From assembly GCA_003586115.2 (NCBI GenBank), contig QVOM02000070.1, positions 167,489 to 231,488 of the forward strand: a stretch of 64,000 nt of DNA, given 5' to 3'. Positions 33,801 through 45,800 of this stretch are shown one piece after another. This DNA is from Salvator merianae. Lineage: Eukaryota; Chordata; Lepidosauria; Squamata; Teiidae. How positions within the stretch are numbered: the first letter of the stretch is position 1; the number at the start of each line of letters is the position of its first letter. The notes under the pieces were generated by a model. It was given only the letters and a program-made list of their open reading frames with translations, was not told the DNA's origin and searched no databases. The translations under genes and the position numbers were made by a program.

Positions 33801-36800
33801 CTGCTGCAGGTGGGACTGATGCCCATAACAGCAAAAGAACCATGTGCAGGGACCTGAAACTACAGCCCTAAGTACACTCACCATGTATGAACTGGGTTGC
33901 AATTTTGTCCCTCGCGTGACCTCCCCCCCTCCCATGCATCTACACAAGAGAGTAAGGTGTCCCCACAGTGAGAAGAGCCTGGAAGTTTCTCCTGGTTTAC
34001 CAACTGGTCACTCTCACAGTGGGCTGAGGAAATGAAAGTGGGAGCAGGTCATCCAGGAGATGGCCCACAGTGGCCACGTGGATGGATGGAAGTTCTGACT
34101 CCCGCTTCAGAACTCATGTCAGACACTTTTATATTCTCTCTTTGCGGGGGGACTTTGAGGAGGGACTCCCACAAGCTTCCCTCCCAGAGGCAGCCCCAAA
34201 CCACTCCTCCTCTGGAGATGGAAATTGACGCAGAAGAGGAGCAGGACACTCAATATACTTCCTCGTGAGCAGATGCATTCAAAGGGACATTTTAGAAAGG
34301 CCACATCCAGATGTCGCTTGCTTATTCCTCTATATTTGGATATTTTGGAATAAAGCATGGATATTGCAGAATACTGGATACAGCCAAAGAGAATGAATAC
34401 AGTTTATTTCTCCATCATTCCCCAAGCCTTGTTGAGGAGCAAGAAAGCAGCACGATAGCACTGCATCCTGTGATTTCTAATTTTGGCTGATTTTGGCCAA
34501 AAGAGCGAGGGGGAGGGGAGTGGGGCATAATTCTGCTCCATTGTCTTCTTTTCCCCCTCTGAACCTTCCTACACGTGTTTGCTTCAAGTGATCTCAGCAA
34601 GGTGGCCTGGGGGCTTCATCCTGAAGAAAGCTAGAAGCTGTCCCTTTCTAAAGGCATCCTTTTCCAAAAGCTCCTCTCTTTCCCTTATCTGTCTTTGCCT
34701 TGCAACCCTCTTGGCTCTAGAGGGGGCTAAATATCACAGACATCAAACGGCTGCCTTGGCATTTTATATCTAGTTCCACATCTGCATGTTTACATATCAT
34801 CCACTGGGTGGAGAAGCGCTGCATAGCAGTATACCAGCAAGTCTGTTGTTTTCTATATCCCTTTCCTGGAAGGAGGAATACTGTCAAAACTGTTTTTGAC
34901 TAGACATCCCTGCAAATATCCTGATGGGCAAGGAATATCTCCTAAATTCTCGAAACAGGGCATAAGGAGGGAGTATTACTGAAATCCAAACTCCACTCAT
35001 CGACACAGAACATGGCATCCCAAGTGTGCTTGGCCAAGTCCTGCTTTAGAATTTAAAGCATGGAGACTTAGGACTGTGGTTTGTTTCCCTTGTCCCGGGA
35101 CTTAATGTAACCTCTATTCCACTGGCAAAATGTCACCTACATTGCAAATTACATAGGCAGTTGCATCTCCTATTTTTTCTAGTCTCTTCCATCTCTTTAA
35201 GGAGGCCAAGTTCATTCAAAATTTGGTAGAAGGCCCTCTCTTGCTTAATCTTCATAACTAGATATAGCCACCCAGCGACACAAGCAACATCAGAGGGCCT
35301 TTTCATCTGTTGACCATGAATGAACCTGGCCAATTCTCTTTGGCATGCTCTTCTTCCTTCTTACAGCTCAGTACTTTAATTAGAGCTGCCCATTCTCCTC
35401 TATGAAGCTGATGGGTAGAACTATTAGGACCAACCAGGGGAAGAGTCATCGGTATATGGAATTTACTACTAGAAGAGTTGGGGCCAGCAACCAGACTGGA
35501 TAGTTTTAAGAAAGGATTAGACAGATTCATGGAAGTGTATCAATGGCTACTAGAATGGATACCTAAGTATTGCCTCCAGGTTGGGGAGACAGGCAGGATG
35601 TCTCTAAAGGTCATTTGCAGGGAGTCTAGAGCAGATGGGTGTTTTGCATTTGCCTTCTGCTTGAGATGCCCAGAAGCAATTGGTGGGCCAGTGTGTGAGG
35701 TGGGATGCTGGACCAGAAGGGCTGTGGCCTGATCCAGCAGTGCTTCTCTTATGTTCTTGCAGACAAATTCAAGGAGGACAGGGATATCAACGGCCACTAG
35801 AACTAGGTGCTGCCTCCAGGTTGGGGAGACAGGCAGGATGTCTCTAAAGACTATTTGCAGGGAGTTGAGAGCAGGTGAAGGTTTTGCCTTTGTCTTCTGC
35901 TTGAGATGCCCAGAAGCAATTGGTGGCCGCTGTATGAACAGGATGCTGGGCTAGATGGTTGTAGCCCAGTCCACCAGGGCTCCTCTTATGTTCTCTTCTA
36001 GCACTCTTTCTTTGCCCCCACCAGTGCAACATTTATTTATTTCTCTTGGTACACAGTCTTCTATTTGTTAATCATTTAATTGGGACATATGTTTATTCTT
36101 TGTTTCTACTTTATTTGTATTTATTATATGGACTGCATTTGTATTTGGAGAGCTCAAGGCAGAAAAACAAATCACCTCCCTTCTCTTTTATCCACAGAAC
36201 TACTCTGTGCGGTTCGCCTGTGAGGCAGCAGCTGGCCCAACTCCTCCCAGTGGATTCTTAGGACCTAGTTTACCATTCTAGAACAGGGTTACTACATGCT
36301 AAAGGGGACATCTGCTTAAATCCCCTCTTTCAGACAGCTTTTAAAGTTCTAGGACCTCTGTCCTCTTCTTCATATGGCAATGCTATTCTTGCAGCTACAC
36401 TGCACTAGTCCATTTATATTCTCTCCTTCCTCCTTTCAGACTCAATGAAATAAACGTGCAACATGTCCCACATAAATCGAAACCTAAAATATACAACCAA
36501 ATTTTATCAATATTGAAGCACAGAAACATGGCACTTTGTGCTGCATATAGGCCTTGGTCAGACCTCATTTGGAGTACGGTGTCCAATTCTGGGCACCCCA
36601 ATTTTAAAAATACATTGACAAATGGAAGCAAGTTCAGAGGAGAGTGACCATGATGGTAATAGGGCAGGGATCATGATGGTAAAAGGACTGAAAATCAATT
36701 CCTATGAGGGACAATTAAAAGACCTAGATATGTTTAGCCTGCAGAAGAGAAGCCTGAGGGAGAATATGATAGTTGTCTTCAAATATATGAGGGCTGACAC

Positions 36801-39800
36801 ACTTAGAAGGATTGGACTTATTCTCACTAGTCCCAGACACGAGGACTAGAACCAATGGGATGAAGCTTCAAGAAAGGAGATACAGGCTAGACATTAGAAA
36901 AAACTTCCTAATAGCAAGAGCTGTGAATCAGTGGGATGGTGGGTTACCTCATGAAGTGGTAAGTTTCCCTCCACTGGATGTCTTCAAGCAGAGGCCGCAT
37001 AGCCATCTGTCTGGGATGGTCTAGTGATTCCTGCATTGGGCAGGGGGTTGGACTTGATGACCTTGGTAGTCCCTTCCAACTCTATGGGCAATTCTGCACT
37101 GGCCACTATACCGGACAAGCAAGCATACTAGGAGTCTCCCTTCCACTCGCTGATGTGGTCTATGGGAGGTTCTGGGCAGAAGGGAGGCTCCTAGTATATT
37201 TGCCGATCCGGTATACCCACCAGTGTGGAATCAGCCTATGACTCTGCGAGAACAGTATCTTTAAAAGTGATACACTCTCAGCTCGAGCTTCTCATAAGAC
37301 ACCTCTCAGGCAAGTCCAGAATCTCATCAAGACTAGAGAAGGGTTTAAGCCCACCCAGTCACCCATGCTTTCCATCCTTTTTCTTTTTGCCAGTTAGCAT
37401 AGTGAAATGACCAGATGATATACCTGGTCCCTTCTGTTTAGGATTCGCCTGTGTGTCTTTTAAGAGCGGATCCCAGTTTTACTGTTCTGGTACGGTATTT
37501 GGAGAAGTACCTGTCTGATCTTGCCTCATAATGAAACCTCTCTCCCTCTCCCTCTCCTTCTCTCTCTCCCCACACACACACACATAGACACACACACAGA
37601 CACACAAATGCTTCCTTCTCCACCTTTGCCAAACAATCCATCCGCAGCATATAGGTGAAGAGAGGCCTCCAAGTTGCCTGATGCAAGATTGAGGGTGGTT
37701 GCCACTGCAGCACAGGCACTGCGGATGAATAATGCAACCTCCTTTGCAGGGGATGGGGAGTTGCCATGGCAACAGGACACTGCATAGCCGGGCGCAGTGT
37801 CTTAATCTGCTGCCAGGCCTGAGAAGGGGCAGCTGAGGAGACAGGATGCTTAAACCAGAGTCCGCTTCAAGCCAGCCGGGTCCACGAAGAAACTTTCCGA
37901 GCCTCAGGTCAGCGTTCCTTGCACCCCTCAGCTTGCTGCTGTCAGTTCTCCTTCTTCATACTCCGCTCCCCTGTCAGCTGAGCAACGGCTGCCCCAAATC
38001 TCCAACAGCTGTCCACAAATCATGCAGCCACAGGAGTGCCACGTTTATTTCTTTCTCCCATTTGCAGCAAGCCAACCGGTTTGGGGGAAGGTGGGACAGG
38101 AGGGCATCCTGGCGCAGCAGACGGACGTGTCTTGGTCAAGTACAGCCAGAGCTGAGTCAGCAGGTCTCTCTGAAAGTTCTGGAAGAGGGCCAAGGAACCA
38201 CCCTGCAGACAGCAATAACCAGGCTCGGGAGCAGCCGCAGCGATGGAGTGATAAAAAGGGAGCGGCATTTCCCAGAGCTGCCCACGGAACCGAGAAATGA
38301 ATCCCCCCCCACCCGCTGCCTGGCCAAAGGAGTCCAGCAGCCTCCCTCTTCCAAACCACGATGCCACATTCGATCAGCACAGCCTACGCTCAGGTTCTAA
38401 AAGGTCTGCAGTAGCAACAATGTCCAAAAAGACAGCTCAAAGACTGCTGATGTTCAGAAAATGGAATCTAAAACGGAGGATGCAAGACGGAGTGAGACTG
38501 ACTCTAAGCCAGCCCTCGAGAAGTCCTTGAAGTTAAAAAGTATGTCATGGTTTGCATACTGTCTGGGCAGGGACCCAGCGAAGTACAGGAGGTCATAATG
38601 ATGGAGTTGGGTAGCAAACCGACAGAAAGGCATTTCTGTCTCAGAAAATAATTCATTAAAATCAGCCCCAGTATAGTAAATTTTGTGGTGTGATTGTTTT
38701 CATTTCTTCCCTCAAGAAGAAGCTGCTTGAGTAAGCAGCCTCCAAACAACAGAGCTTGGCCATAGAGGGACGAAATGAAGACAATGTTGTCCCCAAACAT
38801 GTACAGAGTGCCATCCTGTAGTGATGCACTAATCATACCTAACAATCAGCGGCGGCCCGTGCCTTTAAGGGCGTGTGTTCGCGCGAGTGCCATGGTCGTT
38901 CGCGGGGCCTCCGGGCCTCCGTAGTGACACAGCAGGTCGCCTAGCACACTAAGTTGTACCACCAAAAGGAGTCCCCCTGTAACTGGAACACGGAAGCGTA
39001 TACTTTCTGGATGCCTCCATGTTCTGGATTAGACCAATGTGGTACACTGGCAAACATCAATATCGAGGTCTACCAGTGATCCAGATCAAGTGCCTCTTGA
39101 TCTGGATCATGCTCTACCCTGGATGGATGGAGCATACCAGCAGTTCGGAAGGCAGGTCCTTAACGCACTTGTTGGTAAGGAACACGAGCAATTGCAAAAA
39201 AGACCCTTGAGCATCGCAGGCCTGATCATCATAGGCCCAATTGGGGCATCGCACGAGCCCAATCGGGCCTGAACTGAGCAATTGCACATGCACATGCATA
39301 CGTATGGTGCTGCTGCTGATCACCATGGCAGCGGCCGGACGCTTGCTAGATGCTACTGTGGTGAGCATCAGGCACAGCTACCGGTGTTCACAATGCTAAT
39401 GCTGGTAACCGACTTCAGGACCTGTTTTTGTCCATGCAGTGTGGACAGTGTCCGCACCGTGTGGTTAAGTACTAAGCTAGCACAGACTCATTAGTCTGTG
39501 CTAGCATAGAAAGTGTGAAAACAACATGTCTCCACTTCCACCAAGGCTGTTTTGTGGAGGGACTTAGGCTTCATGTTTCCACTTTCAGCAGCGCAATATA
39601 CCTGTTGGAGAGTGGGACGCCCATGCAAGGCACCCAAGGATGAAGCACAAAATTGATCTCCACCAATGAGCGCTTTGTTTCCTGCTTTTTCAGATGCTCA
39701 CGTGTGCTGAAGTAGAAAAAAGGCAATGGGATGGGGTAGGCGCATCCGCAAAGTGTCTGCCCCCAGGTGCCTCCCCGATGGCTTTGGAGACATGCTCTAA

Positions 39801-42800
39801 ACGTGAAAGAAATTCATAGCAAAACCTCCCAAATGCAATGATTTTTTCAACACATTTCACCAGGCACTGTCGTGTTTTGGTTTCTAAAATTGCTTTATAA
39901 TTTGTCCACAGATGTTAGCTTTAATCTTTAAATTTCAAAAACCACACTGGATCAACTGAATTCATCTATTCTGAATCTAATATGTTAGTAAGGGGGTCAG
40001 GTCAGTTGGTCCAGATCACAGTGCGCAGTAGACTGGAACGGCACCATCTGCGTGACGACGCTGATCCAGACCAGCCCTTGTACCAGGCAAAGCTCACACA
40101 AGCTTCAGGGCCAGCTACCGAGGGCTCTGAAAGACTAGGAACAAACGTTCCTAGCCTCAGGGCCTCCAGGGGATTCATCTGGTGCACTTCCAAAATGGGT
40201 CCTCCAGTAGTCCAGAAAACAGAGGTCCACCTTCTGCATGCGTCCATGTTCTGGACCGAAGCATGCTGGTAGACCTGTTTAATCAGGCATATCAGCAATC
40301 CAGATCAAGAGCCCCTTGATTTGGATTATGCTCCGTCCTTTGTGGACAGAGTAGCAGCAGTGGGTGGGGTCTCCCTTGGCCTGCTCTACAATGCAGTAGG
40401 GGTGCCCCAAGTTGACATCACAGACTGGCCTAAAGATAAGTACAAAAAGGCCCTAAAACTACATATGCAGCACATGTTAAATAATTAATTTCAGCTACAG
40501 CTCAAATACAAAGTTAACTGTGGGGTTACAAGCCAATCTTTGTCAGCAATCACAGTTCCGCTAAACCGTATTTTCACATCTCAAAAATGGAAAGAATCAA
40601 ATCAGCTTCAATGTTGAAAATAAGGATTATGAACCCTCATAAAGATGATATGAATTGTCAATACTGTGCTTCACAATTTCATGTCCTTAACCTTAAGGAT
40701 GGACCAGCAAAACACTGTGATGTAGGAACTGACCCATTTTTCATAGCATAGACAGCTGTTACTTATTGAGTTGCAGAATGGAACAGAAATGGGGTAGACT
40801 ATTAAGGATTTCAAAAGCTTCTATTATGATCGCTCAAACAACTCTCTGAGGTTCATCTCAAGTAATTCTCTAAGGACCAGAAACCACAAGCAGTTCTGAA
40901 TATATGCAGACCTGCAATATCATTCATATGCAAAACTAGCTGTCTTGCAGGCAAAAATAGCAAATGCAGATAGCAAGGCAAATCCTTAAGATCATTTAGC
41001 ACAAGCTACCCACACCCTTAATGCTCTTTAATCACCCTTCTTGGATCCCTAAATGAATATGGCTCAATAATAAGCTCTGTTTCAAATTCCGGAAACTGGA
41101 ACTAGTGCAAAATGCAGCACCTGGACTGTTGTATGGTGTATAATTTGTGTGCTTAGTGGAGCTAGCCACCAAATAATATGTGGTATAAGCTAATGTACAT
41201 AGAATTTCATTCTAAGGATGCTCGCATTTCCACATTTATTAACATGGATTAGAAACAAAACACACGGTCCAGGGAACACAAGAAGAGTATTCTCTGTAAT
41301 AGCGAGCAAGCACACCTGTTTGTACACTCACATGGGATTTTTCTGTTTTGTTTCCCTTGGTAATTGTCTATACACACAAAACTTCAATGTAGCTTTACAA
41401 TTTAACAGGCTGACCAGCTGTGCAAGAAGTGGAAAACATTTCCTTCCAGAGTTCAGGAAGCACAGGTTTTCTCAAATTCCATGCAAGGTCAGTTCAGGTC
41501 ACCTGGGTATGAATCAGTGCAAGCCACAAAAGCAGAACCAGCAGGCTGCTGAGGGAGGGGTTGCACAGCCTTTGGGAGACATGCTGAACTGGGCTTGAAT
41601 CCACCACAGATCAAAGCCCAAAAATGCACAATGAAAGAACCTTAACAACAGCACTGCTATTGCCATCTCACCAGCATGGTGTTACTGGCAATTCATAAGG
41701 GAAAGGAAATTCTTCCAGGTCCATTTACACTTACTGGCAAAAGCCTCCTTCTAAGGGCCTTTCTGCACTTGGACTTATTCCAGATCATATCTCAGAATAG
41801 AGACCTGCCATCTGCATGCTAGTGCAGACTATGGTAGGCCCTGGGCAAGACCTTTTATAGTTTGCACTAGCATGTGAATGGCAGGTCTCTATTCCGGGAT
41901 ATAATCCACAATAAGGCCAAGTGCAGAAAGGGCCTAAGTCAGAAGTTCTGCAATAATAAGAAATACCCAAAGTGGGCTTCTGTTAACACTTACTAATATG
42001 AATTGTATAAAGTGGGAATTTGTGCAAAATGTGTTTGATGAACATGTCAACACTGGATGCAGTTTACACTCATGTTATGATTTGCATAATGTTTACCTTA
42101 AAATGTCATGCATAAATGTAATCCCCGTGGCCAAGCAGCAGTAGCAATTAAGTTGGGTATTTCTGAGGAAAAGTATGTAAGCAATTATAGACCCTAGAGC
42201 AGTGAGCGATAAGACGCTCATTAGATTACTGCATCCACACACCGTCACTGTGTCCGGGTGCACCCACAGCTGCTCCATGCTACTAGCTATGGACAACTAA
42301 AAACTGGTCCACAACTTAACCAGGAACAGCAGGTGAGCTTCCAGTCAGCAGTGTTCACACCCTCTTCCAGGTGCAAATGCTGCAAGTGTGTGTAGTGGTG
42401 GGGTTGCAGCTGTGCAGTTGCGCATCATGTCCCAATTGCTGTGGCAGGGTCCAGCTGTGCACCAGATGTTGCTGCAGCTGCTGCCGGGGTGATCAGGCCT
42501 GCCCTGGATGGGCTGTTCACACTTTAAGTTTTGATGGCCTGGTATGGGACTGTTCCAGCACTCAAAGTGTGGATGGACACCAGCACTCTGGGTCCTTAAC
42601 ATCCTATCTGGTAAGTGTGAACAGGCCACCAGTCTCTTTATTGCATCTGGAAACTTGTGCCTGAGTGTGTGCTTGTCCCTGCCTTCCCAGGAGCATTTTG
42701 CATGTTACATTATATTTTATTATATATTGACGTTGGATACTTTTGTCACAGCGGCACGTGCATCTCAGTGACTAGCCACATTCCCTAGCTGGCTGCTCAA

Positions 42801-45800
42801 GAATATACTCATGCAAGGTAGAGCATGAAATCATCCAGAGTTGTCAGGCAGATATAGAACTCTTTTTGGCAAAAGTCAGTCATTGCAGAAGCCAGCAGGT
42901 ACCTTCCTTGACTCCTTCTACCTCCCCAGACTGCATGCACGGGAAGGACAGAACGGCTGCCCCAGAAACAAGCAAACCTGCACACTTGCACACACACACA
43001 CCAAAAGTAGCTTAGACCTGTCCCTGAAGCGTGGATACACACTCTGCCCCTTAAGCAGATTGACTGGTAGCGAATCACTGAATTCCCCAAAGCAAAATTT
43101 CTTCATCTACATCTTCTGCTGCACTGGAGTTATACACCATAATATACTTGTGCAAGGAGCATTTTGACTGCTTATGTAGATCTGGCCCTTTGAAACCTAC
43201 ATCTTTCTACGTGTCATAAATCACATTTCACCTGCCCATTTCCCTTCTGACGCAATTGTAAGAGAAAGGGGAGAGATACAGAGCTTTCTCCACACATGTA
43301 AATATCGAACACGTTTCCACGAAGTCTATCTCCACAATCTCCCTCCCCATGCAGGGAGTGGGAGAAGGACTCCAATAGGTCACATTTCTTGACCACCATG
43401 ATGGTGATGGAGAAGAGGCGAGGATCTGATTGCAAGTCTCCTTTTGGTCTCCCAACCCCACATTTTGATCTAGTGTGGATCAAAATGCAATTCAGAGAGA
43501 TCAAAGAGAGTCTTGCAGGCAGGGCCTGGTCTGTTCATCACCATTCTCATGGGACCACAGCACATGTCTCTCCTCTCTGCCAGCAGCCAGACATCCAGCA
43601 TTAAATGATAAAGGCCCTTATATATGTACAGCAGTCCATTATTCTGCAGTACTTGAATGGAGGGTGGGAACAGAAGAGTAAACAGGAGTGACTCCTCTTC
43701 ATTTTATGAACATTTCAGCTACTCTTTGTTTTTTATTTATTGCAGTGATTGTGCGCTATTTATCTACTAGATTTGGCTAAAATTTGAACGAGTCAGACTT
43801 TGAACTTGCAGATTTCATTCCGCTACCTTCCAAAGTTCAAGGAATAGCAGTATACAAGAGGACCGTTTTTGTGGTGGCCCCCAGGTTGTGGAATAATCTC
43901 CCAGTTGAGCTATGCTAGGTGTTAATGTTATGAGGCTTTCAGTGCTTAATTAAAACATATCTCTTCACCCAGGCCTGTCTAGTACTCTCTTAATGTTGTC
44001 CTACTAGGGTGGGAGGTTTGTGTTTTAAGTATGTTTTTACCTAATAATGTTTTATCTATGCTTTATCCTGTTTATTTTATTGAATGTTGTGATTCACTCT
44101 AGGACCATCTGGTGAAGGGCAGGATAGAAATGTCTAGAAATAAATAAAATAAATAAAAACACATCTGCTCTCTGCCTCCCCCTGCATATTGAGACATATT
44201 GGTCAGAATTAGAAAGTTTGTTCCTTCCTCAGTGGCAGTGACTTAGTGCAACAGTCTCTCCAGATGTTGATGATATTGTAACTCCTAGGAGAGTTGGGAG
44301 AAAAATCCCTTGGACTGCAACTCCCATGATTCTTAGCCAAAATTGCTGCTGCTTGAATAGGGTGCTGAAGTCCATAAGGGAACTTTTCCAACCATGGGTC
44401 TGGCACAGTGGAAGTCATAGCTCAGGAATGCCTAAAAGGGCACAGTTGAACAACCTCCATCGCAAGACATTCTTATTCTCTCCTTCTCTCTCTCTCTTTC
44501 TGGCTGCCTCCAGATGAGGAGAGGAAAATGCGGGATCTTGTTTAGCTCCTGCAATTATTTCTCACTGTCCCTGCCAGATGGCAAGGCAGCATCATGGAGC
44601 AAGCGAGGGCACTTATCTTTCTGGACACTTGCTCCCACAATGGCAAGGTGGCTACTTCTGGGTATTCTGATGGCATGAAATACCTGGACCTGTGCATTCG
44701 CCAGCCCCTACGCATGTGCAGTGGCCATTTCCAGGCCGGTTTGGGCCCTGTGCATGCATGGGGTCCATTTTCTTCAAGGCCCATGCCAAAAGCAAATGTC
44801 CAAACAAGTTAAGTCCTTTTGCTATTCTGGGAAAATCTAGGTGGAGAGTTGGTTTTCCTGGAATAGTGATACCAAGCGATATCACCCCACTATCCCGGGG
44901 CAATGTTGAGATATGTGTGGCAATCCCAACATAGCCCCAGGCTAATCCCACGTTTTACGTCCCATCTGGATGGGGCTTTTTGTCTCTCTCTCATATGCTA
45001 AGGGCATGGCCACCAGAGGGGAACATGGCTAACAGCGGTGTAAGGTGCTTAATATATGTGTGGGGAAACTGAATTACTTCATGCGCCCCCTTCTGAAAGG
45101 TCCCCACATCTTTAACACCTAAGAACTCGCAGGGCATTATCCACATCCAGATTACCTATGGGATCTAGGAGCGGGAGGGGACAACCTCTGCCCCTGGAGC
45201 TCCCAAGTGCACCCAAGATACAAAAAAAAGCCAAGATCACACATGCTCGCCTGCAGAGATGCACAGGCTTCACTCTTTCACAAACACTCATTCAGTACTA
45301 AATACACCCCTAGATGAAAGCGTCACTCACACAGAAATAACAGATGGCATAGTCTACACACACATAAATTCAGGACATGTGCACGCTGTGCAAAACTGCA
45401 CACACAGGAGGCAGAAGAGGTAGGGCTAATGGTTGGTGAAGCAAACCTACATGAAAATTGACCCCACAGAACAGAGCAAGTAATTTTACTAGGGTCAGCA
45501 GACCAATTAACTGGCAGCTATAGGTCTGACACCCATTAGCTTACTCTGAACTGAAGCATGTGGGAAGGAGAAAAGGAGAGTGGAGTCAAGCTGTGGGCTG
45601 TTGAGTGTAGGGGGGCATTGCCCAGTGTGACTTTATGGGCCACCTGTCTGATGGAAGCCCCAGCCCAAAATAAGGGAACTTTTCCAAGCTCATATTTGTT
45701 GGGAGTTATTCAATTTATATTCTGTGCACAGACCAGGGAGCTGAATTTGATGGACTAAATGTTCTCTCCATTCTGGGCTAAACTGGCAGGAAGTTGTCAA

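Noticed and set aside
37846..38400. 184-codon plus-strand frame with a hydrophobic N-terminal stretch (LAPLSLLLSVLLLHTPLPC)
   Set aside because: Several overlapping frames are open on both strands here because stops are rare in this composition. No domain, splice context or codon bias supports a protein, and the region is inside FXYD7 intron 1.
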